64,000 nucleotides of DNA from Herminiimonas sp. (lineage in GTDB: Bacteria > Pseudomonadota > Gammaproteobacteria > Burkholderiales > Burkholderiaceae_D), in contig JAQGMR010000046.1 of the NCBI GenBank assembly GCA_028292265.1, positions 124,001 through 188,000 on the forward strand, read 5' to 3'. The notes beneath the pieces are model-generated. The model had not been told where the DNA came from and searched no databases. It was given only the letters and a program-made list of their open reading frames with translations. Shown one piece after another: positions 25,701-34,217 of this stretch. The first letter of the stretch is position 1, and each line of letters starts with the position of its first letter. Position numbers and translations under genes: made by a program.

Positions 25701-26741
25701 TCAGGGCGCGCTGACTGGCTGGTCTATGCCGCAAACGTCCTCGCTGGCTGCAGCCTGTGCTGCGTTCTTCGCGCCGGCCACCCGCACCGTGTCCGGCAAT
25801 GCCACACCGTTCTTCACAGCGGTCAAATCGGCGAGGATGGAGATCGCAATTTCTGATGGCGTCTTGCTGCCGATGTAAAGCCCAATGGGCCCATGCAGCC
25901 GCGCCACTTGCGCATCAGTCAAATCGAATTCCTTGAGCCGCTCGCGGCGCTTTGCATTATTCGAGCGCGAGCCGATTGCGCCGACATAGAATGCGTCCGA
26001 CTTCAGCGCTTCCATCAACGCGAGGTCGTCCAGCTTGGGGTCGTGGGTGAGCGCGACAACCGCGCTGCGGTGATCCAGATTCATGTCAATCACGAGGTCA
26101 TCCGGCATGGCATGCACCACCTCTACACCTGGCACATGCCAACCTTCGCGATATTCCTCGCGCGGATCGCAAACGGTGACGTGGTAATCCATGCCCAGCG
26201 CAATCTGCGCGAGGAAGCGCGACAACTGGCCGGCCCCGATGATGAGCAGCCGCCAACGCGGCCCATGGATGCTGGTGAGCGTGGTTTCGGAAATCTCCAG
26301 GTTCATTCCTGCGCTGCCAGGGGCCAGGGTCACCGCCCCTGTTGCAAGGTCCAGGGTGCGCGCGACCAGTTCATGCCGGTCAAGCCGCTCCAGCAGTTCA
26401 CCGATGCGGCTCTTTGCCGACAGCGGCTCAATGGCAAGCTGAATGGTGCCGCCACAAGGGAGGCCAAACCGGTGCGCCTCGTCGGCCGTGATGCCATAGG
26501 TGACAACCTCCGGCAGGAGGCGCGTGATGCCGTGCGTTCGAACCCGTTCGATCAAGTCATCCTCGATACAACCCCCTGATACCGAGCCGACAACCTGGCC
26601 ATCGTCGCAGATGCCCAGTGTGGCGCCCTCCGGACGGGGGCTGGAGCCCCAGGTTTTTATAACCGTGACCAATTCGCAGCGGTGGCCGGCGGCAAGCCAT
26701 GCGTCGCAAGTTTTGAGGACTTCAAGATCGATGCTTTCCAT
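25701..26741 (-). CDS. XdhC family molybdenum-enzyme maturation factor
   Basis: A 346-residue protein with both XdhC halves. The N-terminal XdhC_CoxI domain has VTVIKTWGSSPRPEGATLGI and VGSVSGGCIEDDL, with a conserved Cys. The C-terminal Rossmann domain has LLIIGAGQLSRFLAQIA and YVGAIGSRSNNAKRRERL. Such proteins bind and sulfurate the molybdenum cofactor before insertion into xanthine dehydrogenase-type enzymes. It is divergent from a MocA-like cytidylyltransferase gene, which fits a cofactor-finishing pair. The molybdoenzyme they serve is not in this window. Confidence 0.93.
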   Translation of the reverse strand: MESIDLEVLKTCDAWLAAGHRCELVTVIKTWGSSPRPEGATLGICDDGQVVGSVSGGCIEDDLIERVRTHGITRLLPEVVTYGITADEAHRFGLPCGGTIQLAIEPLSAKSRIGELLERLDRHELVARTLDLATGAVTLAPGSAGMNLEISETTLTSIHGPRWRLLIIGAGQLSRFLAQIALGMDYHVTVCDPREEYREGWHVPGVEVVHAMPDDLVIDMNLDHRSAVVALTHDPKLDDLALMEALKSDAFYVGAIGSRSNNAKRRERLKEFDLTDAQVARLHGPIGLYIGSKTPSEIAISILADLTAVKNGVALPDTVRVAGAKNAAQAAASEDVCGIDQPVSAP

Positions 26742-26955
26742 TCGTTGTTACCCTGGTGTTGATGAGGCAGTGCGGCCGCCGACTGTGGCGCAATTGAGTA
26801 CTGCGGTATACGCTCTATTTTCCGCGAAAAGCGCCCGCCTCGCCGAGCCGATTTCCGGTGCATGAATAGCGCCGATCGCGCCAATCGATTCCGCAGGCAC
26901 AATGGCGATATGAAAACCAACGCCAGCGCAAGTCGGCTGGCCAATATGACAAGCC

Positions 26956-27561
26956 ATGTCAACGCGAAAAATAATCGGCATCCTCCTCGCAGCCGGCCGT
27001 GGACGCAGATTCTCTCCGGACGGCCAGCACAACAAATTGTTGGCTCGCTTGAATTCCGCCGACAGCGTGCTGGATGCGTCGGCGCGCAACCTGCGGACAG
27101 CCATGGACGATGTGCTTGCCGTAGTTCGACCGGATTCGGCTGCGGTCGTGCGGTCCCTCGAAGCGGCGGGTTGCCGGATTACCGTGTGCCCCGATGCGGA
27201 TGAAGGCATGGCGGCGTCGTTGGTGCATGCCCTGTCGCAGAGCATGGATTGCGAAGGCTGGGTTGTCGCGCTCGGCGACATGCCCGGTGTGCGGCCTGCC
27301 ACGATTCATGCACTGGCAGAGGCGTTGCGGGCCGGCGCCGATATTGCGGTACCGGTGTTCCATTGCAAGCGCGGGAATCCGGTGGCCTTTAGCCGCAAGT
27401 ACTTGCCGGAGCTGCTTGCGCTCCAGGGCGACCAGGGCGCGCGCGGCCTGCTGCGACGATGCGAGGTCACGGAAATCGCGGTGGACGACGCGGGTATCCT
27501 GCATGACATCGACCAGCCGGCGGATCTGGTTACGGCGCCGCCCGACGTCATGGCACCGTAA
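26956..27561 (+). CDS. mocA: MocA-like molybdenum cofactor cytidylyl/guanylyltransferase
   Basis: A 201-residue nucleotidyltransferase of the MobA-like NTP-transferase fold. The N-terminal loop ILLAAGRGRRFSPDG binds the nucleotide, and WVVALGDMPGVRPATI holds the metal-binding Asp. RGNPVAFSRKYLPELLAL and the C-terminal HDIDQPADL are also characteristic of MocA. It makes molybdopterin cytosine dinucleotide for xanthine-dehydrogenase-family enzymes. The neighbouring divergent XdhC gene is the usual partner. MobA (guanylyl) specificity is less likely given that neighbour. Confidence 0.88.
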   Translation: MSTRKIIGILLAAGRGRRFSPDGQHNKLLARLNSADSVLDASARNLRTAMDDVLAVVRPDSAAVVRSLEAAGCRITVCPDADEGMAASLVHALSQSMDCEGWVVALGDMPGVRPATIHALAEALRAGADIAVPVFHCKRGNPVAFSRKYLPELLALQGDQGARGLLRRCEVTEIAVDDAGILHDIDQPADLVTAPPDVMAP

Positions 27562-27588
27562 CGAGTAGCGCCCTGCCCTGCCTGAACT

Positions 27589-28455
27589 TCAAGGCACCGA
27601 TTCGGTAACCAGTTTTGGCGGCGGCCCGCCGGTTTCTACGCGTTCGTATTCCGAAATAACCTGGCCGCCAAACAGCAGCAAAGTTGCGGCAATTTCAAGA
27701 CTGAACAAGACCACGATCGCCGTCGTCAGCGAGCCGTACACCACGTTGACCTGCGACAGCGTGGTGAAATACCAGACCAGTACGTGCCGGGTAATCTCCC
27801 ACAGGATTGCCGCAGTGGCGCCGCCGATCAATGCGTGGCGCCAGGATAACCGCCCGACCGGCATCACCAGATAGATCGATGTGAGTACGAAAATTTCACC
27901 GGCAAAGCCCAGCAGGTAAAGCAGCCCGCCGGACAGGCCACGCAAGGACCAGGATCGCCCTAACAGCTGCACACTTTCCTGTCCCACCGTTTGCAGCACG
28001 CCCGACACCAGTGTCATGAGCAGCAGGCCAACCGCAAGGAAAAGGATATAGCAATAGGGCAGCACGGCGGAGACCAGAAAGTGCCGGCGGCGGACCGAGA
28101 CGCGATGCAAGAAGATGACCGACATCGCGTTCTCGAGCACCGTAAAGGCGAGCGAACTGAAGAACAGCATTGTCACCAATAGAACCCAGCCGAGCACGTC
28201 GCGATGCGCGAGAAAGTTGCCCAGTTCGGTGACGATTGCTCGCGACTGGCCCGGCATCAGCCATTCGAGATAGTGCCCCACCGTTGCCAGCAATTCGGAC
28301 TGGTCGATCACATGCGAGAGCGCAATGACCAGCAGGATCAGGAGCGGGACGATGGACAGCAGCGCGTAGTAGGCAACTGCGCCGGCGAGCAGAAACCCCT
28401 GGTTTGCGCGGAACGCCTTGACTGTGCGCAAGGCGAAGCGGCCGGGGTGAGCCAT
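27589..28455 (-). CDS. YihY/BrkB family inner-membrane protein
   Basis: A 288-residue protein with six membrane segments. The conserved stretch FLLAGAVAYYALLSIVPLLILLVI (about residues 20-43) is the N-terminal signature of the family. The VNVVYGSLTTAIVVLFSLEI segment lies near 238-257. The family was once annotated as ribonuclease BN by mistake; its real function is unknown. It is transcribed alone, convergent with mocA. Confidence 0.9.
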   Translation of the reverse strand: MAHPGRFALRTVKAFRANQGFLLAGAVAYYALLSIVPLLILLVIALSHVIDQSELLATVGHYLEWLMPGQSRAIVTELGNFLAHRDVLGWVLLVTMLFFSSLAFTVLENAMSVIFLHRVSVRRRHFLVSAVLPYCYILFLAVGLLLMTLVSGVLQTVGQESVQLLGRSWSLRGLSGGLLYLLGFAGEIFVLTSIYLVMPVGRLSWRHALIGGATAAILWEITRHVLVWYFTTLSQVNVVYGSLTTAIVVLFSLEIAATLLLFGGQVISEYERVETGGPPPKLVTESVP

Positions 28456-28546
28456 AACGAAGCGTGCGGGATTTATCGTCGACCTCCAGGTAAGGATTAG
28501 CAGCGTATCATGGACTTAAATACAAAGAGGAAAAACGGAGACAACG

Positions 28547-29080
28547 ATGAGCGACAGCAAACCCGTTAGCCCGGTTGACGGCGGCACGAATCCGACCGCA
28601 AGCCAAAACCCGGACCAACCAACGAACTGGCGTGACAACGGCGTGCGCGTGGTTCCCGGCGATCAGCTTGATACCAACACGGCGCAGACACCAGGAATGA
28701 ACCGGGCAGCGGCCATCAACTTCGCTCGAGTCGGGGCACAAAAGCTTTGGGCCGGCACTGTAACCATCCATCCGAAAGCCAAAACCGGCGCTCACCACCA
28801 CGGCGCACTTGAAAGCGTCATTTACGTCGTGCGTGGCCGGGCTCGCATGCGCTGGGGCGAGCAACTCGAATTCACCGCTGAGGCCGGCCCCGGCGATTTC
28901 ATCTACGTGCCACCCTATGTCCCGCACCAGGAAATGAATGCGAGCGATCAGGAGGCGCTCGAATGCGTGCTGGTACGCAGCGACAACGAGGCAGTGGTCA
29001 TCAATCTCGACATCGCCGCGGTCGAAACCCCACAGGAAGTGCATTGGGTCGATCCGATCCACAAGCATCCGCACGCTTGA
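28547..29080 (+). CDS. Single-domain cupin protein
   Basis: A 177-residue protein with a polar, probably disordered first 30 residues followed by one cupin barrel. Metal-binding candidates are in AKTGAHHHGALESVIYVVRGRARMRWG (first cupin motif) and PGDFIYVPPYVPHQEMN (second motif, His). The fit to both cupin motifs is good, so a metal-bound small-molecule enzyme or binding protein is likely. The substrate is unknown. An ATG at 28547 with AACGGAGAC upstream is the start. It stands alone between yihY and serC. Confidence 0.85.
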   Translation: MSDSKPVSPVDGGTNPTASQNPDQPTNWRDNGVRVVPGDQLDTNTAQTPGMNRAAAINFARVGAQKLWAGTVTIHPKAKTGAHHHGALESVIYVVRGRARMRWGEQLEFTAEAGPGDFIYVPPYVPHQEMNASDQEALECVLVRSDNEAVVINLDIAAVETPQEVHWVDPIHKHPHA

Positions 29081-29284
29081 GCCGGCTGCCTTGCCGTTGC
29101 TCGCGTCCTCTGCAGTCCACACGCCCTCTGCATGCACGCGTTGCAGCAGTTCCGTCATAATAATTGCGGCCCAGTCGTCGCATGCCAAAGCTGGTTCGGC
29201 GGGAATGCCATCAAGAATCCGCTGACCGACAATCAATTTCGAATCCGCCTGGTCGTTCGCGCCCGTGACCGGCGGCGACCATGT

Positions 29285-29309
29285 ACCGGCCGACCTTCAA
29301 GTGGCCGGT
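29285..29309. promoter_or_regulatory. Hairpin in the serC leader
   Basis: ACCGGCC pairs with GGCCGGT around an 11-base loop, 28 bases before the serC start. There is no T-tract. It may influence serC translation or mark the end of the upstream cupin transcript. Confidence 0.35.
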
Positions 29310-29336
29310 CTCTTACAACCTCACCCTGGATCATTC

Positions 29337-30416
29337 ATGCGTATTTTTAATTTCAGTGCCGGACCCGCCGTTCTGCCGGAACAGGTCCTGCAGCGCGCCG
29401 CCGCCGAGATGCTGGATTGGCACGGTAGCGGCATGTCAGTCATGGAAATGAGCCACCGCGGCAAGGAATTCATCAGCATCGCTGACAAGGCCGAGGCCGA
29501 CCTGCGCACGTTGATGTCCATACCGGACAACTACAAGGTGCTGTTCCTGCAGGGCGGCGCCATGGCGGAGAATGCACTGATACCAATGAACCTGCTCGGC
29601 GACAAAACCGCCGCCGATTATGTGAATACTGGCGAATGGTCGAAAAAATCGATCAAGGAGGCGAAAAAATACTGCACCGTGAACATCGCCGCCTCCGCCG
29701 AGGACCGGAAATTCACCTACGTGCCTCCGCAATCGACCTGGAAGCTCAACCCTCAAGCCGCCTACGTACACATCTGCACCAACGAAACCATCGGCGGTGT
29801 TGAGTACCACTGGGCTCCGGATACCGGGGATGTGCCGGTGGTGGCGGACATGTCCTCCCACATCCTGTCACGCTCAGTAGACGTGTCGCGCTATGGCGTG
29901 ATCTACGGCGGCGCGCAAAAGAATATCGGGCCGGCCGGCGTCACGCTGGTCATCGTGCGTGAAGATTTGCTCGGCCGAGCGCTGCCGATAACGCCGTCGG
30001 CCTTTAATTGGAAAGAGCAGGCCGAAGCCGATTCCATGCTCAATACACCACCAACCTACGCCATCTACATTGCCGGCCTGGTATTTGAGTGGCTGCATGA
30101 GCAAGGCGGTATCGCGGCAATCGAAAGCCGGAATATTGAAAAGGCTGCGCTGTTGTACGACTACCTGGACCAGTCCGATTTTTATAGCAATCCGGTCGAC
30201 AAGGCGGACCGGTCACGCATGAATATTCCGTTCCGTTTGAAGGACGATTTCCTTGACGAAGCTTTTCTCAAGGGCGCCCGGGAACACGGCATGGTTCAGT
30301 TGAAGGGGCATCGGGCTGTCGGCGGCATGCGCGCCTCAATCTACAACGCGATGCCAATCGAGGGTGTGCGCACCCTGGTCGCCTACATGAAGGACTTCGA
30401 GAAACGGCACGGATAA
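29337..30416 (+). CDS. serC: Phosphoserine aminotransferase
   Basis: A 359-residue PLP-dependent aminotransferase that converts 3-phosphohydroxypyruvate and glutamate to phosphoserine and 2-oxoglutarate. It also acts in pyridoxal phosphate synthesis. It begins [18 protein letters not shown], the standard SerC start. The PLP Lys lies in [14 protein letters not shown] near residue 196. The phosphate-binding SSHILSR and the C-terminal [17 protein letters not shown] are conserved. An in-frame upstream extension of 24 residues is not family-like. serA follows 93 bases downstream. Confidence 0.98.
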   Translation: MRIFNFSAGPAVLPEQVLQRAAAEMLDWHGSGMSVMEMSHRGKEFISIADKAEADLRTLMSIPDNYKVLFLQGGAMAENALIPMNLLGDKTAADYVNTGEWSKKSIKEAKKYCTVNIAASAEDRKFTYVPPQSTWKLNPQAAYVHICTNETIGGVEYHWAPDTGDVPVVADMSSHILSRSVDVSRYGVIYGGAQKNIGPAGVTLVIVREDLLGRALPITPSAFNWKEQAEADSMLNTPPTYAIYIAGLVFEWLHEQGGIAAIESRNIEKAALLYDYLDQSDFYSNPVDKADRSRMNIPFRLKDDFLDEAFLKGAREHGMVQLKGHRAVGGMRASIYNAMPIEGVRTLVAYMKDFEKRHG

Positions 30417-30431
30417 CTTCTTCGAGATTTC

Positions 30432-30452
30432 CGGTCGGCGCCATGCCGACCG
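30432..30452. promoter_or_regulatory. Hairpin between serC and serA
   Basis: CGGTCGGC pairs with GCCGACCG around a five-base loop in the short serC-serA gap. It lacks a T-tract and may adjust relative expression of the two genes. Confidence 0.35.
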
Positions 30453-30509
30453 ATTCTGGCCGGAGTCCCTGGTCAACCGTAGCGGAACGTTTGTAGAACA
30501 GGAGCCAAC

Positions 30510-31694
30510 ATGGCCAGATACCGGGTACTGACACTGAACCAGATCTCAAACCGGGGCCTGGAGCGCCTGCCGACGGAACACTACATCACAGGGTCGGACA
30601 TCGGCGAGCCGCATGCCATTTTGCTGCGCTCCCACGACATGCACGGCATGTCGATTCCGGGCAGTGTGCTGGCCGTAGGACGCTGCGGCGCTGGCACCAA
30701 TAACATTCCCGTGGCGGCACTGACGAAGCGCGGCATTCCGGTTTTCAATGCGCCCGGAGCGAACGCGAATGCGGTGCGTGAACTGGTGCTGGCCGCCATG
30801 CTGATGGCGGCGCGCAACCTGGTGCCGGCCTTGCGCTATGTCGACAGCCTCTCCGCTGATTCGCCGGACATGGAAAAGCGGGTCGAGGCCGCCAAAAAGC
30901 AGTTCGCCGGCATTGAACTGCCGAACCGGACGCTGGGCATCGTCGGCCTTGGCGCTATTGGTAGCCTGGTGGCGGACACCGCCATCAAGCTGGGCATGAA
31001 TGTGATCGGCTATGACCCGGAAATCACGGTTGATGCCGCGTGGCGGCTGCCATCCAGCGTGGTGCGAGCGAGCCGGCTTGAAGAGTTGCTGCGGCAATCC
31101 GATTTTGTCACGCTGCACCTGCCATTGATAAACGCCACCCGGGGGCTTATCAACGAAGAACGGTTGGCGCTTATGAAGCCGCATGCGGTGCTGCTCAATT
31201 TCGCGCGCGACGGCATCGTCGATGAAGCCGCCGCGGTTAGCGCGCTAAAGGCCAATCATCTCAAGGCCTATTTCTGTGACTTTCCCGGACCGGGCCTCGC
31301 TGGCAAGCCGGGCGTCGTCGCTCTCCCCCATCTTGGCGCATCGACCGAGGAAGCGGAAGAAAATTGCGCAATCATGGTGGCGAGCCAGGTACGTGCCTTT
31401 CTTGAAGACGGCGTGATTACCAACGCGGTGAATTTCCCCGCGGTCGACATGGCGCGAGAATCGCCGTTTCGGCTGTCAATGGCCCACTTGAATGTGCCGA
31501 ACATGCTGGGGCAGATCTCAACCGCCATGGCGGCATCGGGGCTGAACATTCACAACATGGTCAACAAGTCGCGCGGCGAAATGGCTTACACCCTGCTGGA
31601 CGCGGACAGCCCCATACCCGCATCCGGACTCGCCGCCATTGCCGCCATTGAGGGCATGCTCGCGGTGCGCGCCATTTCATCCGAAAGCGATTGA
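30510..31694 (+). CDS. serA: D-3-phosphoglycerate dehydrogenase
   Basis: A 394-residue NAD-dependent dehydrogenase for the first step of serine synthesis. The NAD-binding motif is TLGIVGLGAIGSLVAD. The catalytic Arg lies in NFARDGIVDE and the His in LPHLGASTEEAEENC. The last 75 residues form an ACT-like domain (FRLSMAHLNVPNMLGQISTAM), suggesting serine feedback. The N-terminus (MARYRVLTLNQISNRGLERLP) is of the short SerA class. It follows serC and overlaps the next gene at TGATG, so a solute-binding protein is translated with it. Confidence 0.95.
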   Translation: MARYRVLTLNQISNRGLERLPTEHYITGSDIGEPHAILLRSHDMHGMSIPGSVLAVGRCGAGTNNIPVAALTKRGIPVFNAPGANANAVRELVLAAMLMAARNLVPALRYVDSLSADSPDMEKRVEAAKKQFAGIELPNRTLGIVGLGAIGSLVADTAIKLGMNVIGYDPEITVDAAWRLPSSVVRASRLEELLRQSDFVTLHLPLINATRGLINEERLALMKPHAVLLNFARDGIVDEAAAVSALKANHLKAYFCDFPGPGLAGKPGVVALPHLGASTEEAEENCAIMVASQVRAFLEDGVITNAVNFPAVDMARESPFRLSMAHLNVPNMLGQISTAMAASGLNIHNMVNKSRGEMAYTLLDADSPIPASGLAAIAAIEGMLAVRAISSESD

Positions 31695-32587
31695 TGGGCC
31701 GTCCAGCCCTGGGATCGCTGGCATCCTCGACTGCAATTTCGACTGCAACCACCGCGCTTAGAACCGCGGCAGCCGCAGCGGCAACGCTCGTGCTCGCAGC
31801 ATGTGCCGCAATGCCAGGCGGTTCTGCTTCCCCAAACAACTCTCAAAACAGATCCGCCACCATGAAAGAATTCGCACCGAGCGGCACGCTCCGCGCTGCA
31901 ATCAACTTTGGCAACCCCATCCTGGCCCGCAAGGACCCACAGAGCGGCGAAGCAAGCGGTGTCTCAGTGGACCTTGCGCGCGAACTTGCAAAGCGGCTGG
32001 GACTGCCGCTTGAACTTGTTACCTACAACGCCGCGGGCAAGGTGGTGGAAGGGGTGCTGGCGCAGCAATGGGATATCGGTTTTGTTGCGATCGATCCCGA
32101 GCGTGGCCGTGACATGGACTACACCGCGCCCTACGTCGTCATTGAAGGCGCTTACATGGTCCGACAGGACTCACCGATACGCGCCAACGCCGACGTGGAC
32201 AAGGCTGGCAATCGGGTTGTGGTTGGCAAGGGTAGTGCTTACGATCTCTACCTCACGCGCGCCATCAAGCATGCCGAAATTGTCCGCGCACCGACCTCGC
32301 CGGCTGTTACCGACACCATGGCCTCACAGAATCTGGAAGTCGCGGCCGGCGTACGCCAGCAACTTGAAGCAGACGCAAAGCGTGTGCCGAATATGCGCAT
32401 GCTGGACGGTCGCTTCATGGTAATCAACCAGGCCATGGCACTCCCAAAAAACCGGCCAGCAGCACTGAACTACCTTCGTGAATTCGTGGAAGAAATGAAA
32501 AGTTCGGGCTTTGTTGCGGATGCGCTCAAGCGGCATCGCATTGAAGGCGCAGCTGTGGCGCCGCCCGGGCCCGTCCGCGCGGATTGA
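31694..32587 (+). CDS. Extracellular solute-binding lipoprotein, amino-acid ABC type
   Basis: A 297-residue binding protein of the SBP_bac_3 (PF00497) family. The N-terminal export segment ends in LVLAAC, a good lipobox, so it is probably a lipoprotein. The domain shows SGVSVDLARELAKRLGLPLELV, QWDIGFVAIDPERGRDMDYTAPY and the second-lobe GKGSAYDLYL. No permease or ATPase gene is nearby. The start codon overlaps the serA stop (TGATG); a TTG one codon earlier is an alternative. Coupling to serA suggests an amino acid or related ligand, but that is inference. Confidence 0.88.
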   Translation: MGRPALGSLASSTAISTATTALRTAAAAAATLVLAACAAMPGGSASPNNSQNRSATMKEFAPSGTLRAAINFGNPILARKDPQSGEASGVSVDLARELAKRLGLPLELVTYNAAGKVVEGVLAQQWDIGFVAIDPERGRDMDYTAPYVVIEGAYMVRQDSPIRANADVDKAGNRVVVGKGSAYDLYLTRAIKHAEIVRAPTSPAVTDTMASQNLEVAAGVRQQLEADAKRVPNMRMLDGRFMVINQAMALPKNRPAALNYLREFVEEMKSSGFVADALKRHRIEGAAVAPPGPVRAD

Positions 32588-32641
32588 AGCGCAGCAATGC
32601 TGGCTGGGACCGGCATGCTGCGCCAATGACGTCACCCTCCG

Positions 32642-32662
32642 CTGGCGCTCGCAGAGCGCCAG
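32642..32662. terminator. Perfect nine-pair hairpin between convergent genes
   Basis: CTGGCGCTC-GCA-GAGCGCCAG lies 55 bases after the binding-protein stop and 15 bases before the end of the convergent lipoprotein gene. No T-tract follows on either strand; termination is likely from position and stability. Confidence 0.6.
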
Positions 32663-32676
32663 ACTGTCTGACAGCC

Positions 32677-32898
32677 TTAGCCGCCGTGGTACAGCGTCAA
32701 CCGGCCAGTACGCGGGTCAATGACCGTTTGCTGGCTGGCGCTGTTGTAGTTAATGTTGCTTTCGTCCCCGGCGTTCATTGCGCCCGAAGAGGCGCTCGAT
32801 CCGGACGACGAAGATTGCCCTGATCCCATGCCCATACCCATTCCTGAGCAACCGGCAAGCATCGCAACCAGAAAGCCAAGTGCAAGTTTTCCCATCAT
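32677..32898 (-). CDS. Small lipoprotein
   Basis: A 73-residue protein starting MMGKLALGFLVAMLAGCSG. The lipobox LAGC lies at about residues 14-17. After the Cys come GMGMG and a Ser/Gly-rich linker, then a short C-terminal block INYNSASQQTVIDPRTGRLTLYHGG. AAAAAGGAG sits four bases upstream of the first of two adjacent ATGs (32898 and 32895). Function unknown; the tidy C-terminal motif suggests a conserved binding or assembly role. Confidence 0.75.
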   Translation of the reverse strand: MMGKLALGFLVAMLAGCSGMGMGMGSGQSSSSGSSASSGAMNAGDESNINYNSASQQTVIDPRTGRLTLYHGG

Positions 32899-33153
32899 GT
32901 TTCTCCTTTTTGGTGTTAGGGAAAAGGCTAGACAAAACAATCACGGCTCGGTTCTTGAATCAGGGAGCGGCGCCGCAAATATTGAGCGCGATAGAGGAAA
33001 CAATTCCTTGGGTCCATTCAGATGTGCGGGGAACGCAACAGGTAGGCGGTAGCATGTCCGTATTTAGCGACATTTGCGAGTTGCTAGACTACCTTCGGAC
33101 CATGATGCGTTGCCGCAAAACTCTTTATGCTCTGTCGCCAATACCGCTGTTCA

Positions 33154-33948
33154 TTACCAGTAGGTGACAAGCATTTTCGTCGCAAGCACATAGAGCAACA
33201 GGGCGAATATCCGCTTCAGGGCGAGGACCGGCATTCTATGCGCCAGCCTGGCACCATACGGTGCCGTCAAGATGCTGCCGCTCACCAGCCCGACGAGGGC
33301 AATCGTATAGACGAAGCCGACCGCGTAATGCGGCAAGGCTGGGACGTTCCAGCCCGATGCCAGATAGCCCAAGGTGCCGACCATTGCCACCGGAATGCCG
33401 ATGGCGGCCGCCGTGCCAATGGCGCGGCGCATAGGAACGCCGCACCAAAGCATGAGCGGCACAGTGAGGAAGGCGCCGCCCGCGGACACCAGGCCGCATA
33501 CGGCCCCAATTCCCAACCCGAACGCAAAGAGTGGCCACGGTCCGGGAAGGGGACGCGACGCGACCGGCTTGCGATTAAACAGAATCTGCGTCGCACCTGC
33601 ATAAACGATCACGGCGAAGGCAAGCGCGAGATGGCGCTGCGAGATAGTCCCTGCTGCCAGCGTCGACAGCAGACTGCCGGCCACCATGCCGCTGGCCATG
33701 CGCTTGACGATGTCGACGTCCACGCCGCCGAGACGATAGTGCTCGCGAACGCTGGAAGCTGAAGTGAAAACGATGGAGGCCATGGCGGTTGCCAGTGCCA
33801 GGTGCACGATGTGGTCTGGTGCAAAACCCTGCGCCGTGAACAAGGCGGCGAGGACCGGCACCAGCGTCATGCCGCCACCTATACCGAGCATGCCGGCCAT
33901 GAGCCCTACAACCGAGCCTGCCGCCACGTAAATCGCGAACCACATCAT
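33154..33948 (-). CDS. TauE/SafE family sulfite/sulfonate-type permease
   Basis: A 264-residue inner-membrane protein with eight predicted segments. The two family repeats are visible: GLMAGMLGIGGGMTLVPVLAAL near residue 15 and GLVSAGGAFLTVPLMLWCG near residue 153. These proteins export or import sulfite, sulfonates or organic acids. The start was placed at the first of two ATGs (33948/33945); a longer frame upstream lacks a ribosome binding site. The substrate is unknown. It lies downstream of the oxalate operon on the same strand but is separated by strong hairpins. Confidence 0.88.
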   Translation of the reverse strand: MMWFAIYVAAGSVVGLMAGMLGIGGGMTLVPVLAALFTAQGFAPDHIVHLALATAMASIVFTSASSVREHYRLGGVDVDIVKRMASGMVAGSLLSTLAAGTISQRHLALAFAVIVYAGATQILFNRKPVASRPLPGPWPLFAFGLGIGAVCGLVSAGGAFLTVPLMLWCGVPMRRAIGTAAAIGIPVAMVGTLGYLASGWNVPALPHYAVGFVYTIALVGLVSGSILTAPYGARLAHRMPVLALKRIFALLLYVLATKMLVTYW

Positions 33949-34134
33949 GGGATCGGCCGCAGGTTTGGCTCTTGCAGGGTTGCTTCGATGGTGGCACTGG
34001 AATCGGGGTAAATCAACGCGGGGAGGCAGGGGTTTGAATCGATGGGCTTCATTGGAAAAATCGCGGGACGCTGGAATGTTTCTGGCAGCACGAAGTGTAC
34101 CGCGCGCACGAAAATGGTGCTGAACCGCAAATGA

Positions 34135-34161
34135 CGCGGCCGGCAAAATCTGCCGGCCGCG
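34135..34161. terminator. Eleven-pair perfect hairpin after the oxalate operon
   Basis: CGCGGCCGGCA-AAATC-TGCCGGCCGCG. It is the stronger of two hairpins that close the oxc operon. No clear T-tract follows on the minus strand. Confidence 0.65.
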
Positions 34162-34178
34162 ATGTTCAACATGCCAGG

Positions 34179-34209
34179 CGGTGGAACAGGCGGGAAGCCC
34201 GTTCCACCG
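34179..34209. terminator. Second hairpin at the end of the oxalate operon
   Basis: CGGTGGAAC (34179-34187) pairs with GTTCCACCG (34201-34209), with a further GGC/GCC pairing in the loop. It starts only nine bases after the last stop codon of the operon, so it may protect the mRNA 3' end as well as terminate. Confidence 0.6.
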
Positions 34210-34217
34210 TGGTCAAG

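Noticed and set aside
28508-29236. Open frame of 242 codons on the minus strand
   Set aside because: Antisense to the cupin gene, which has both cupin motifs and a better start.
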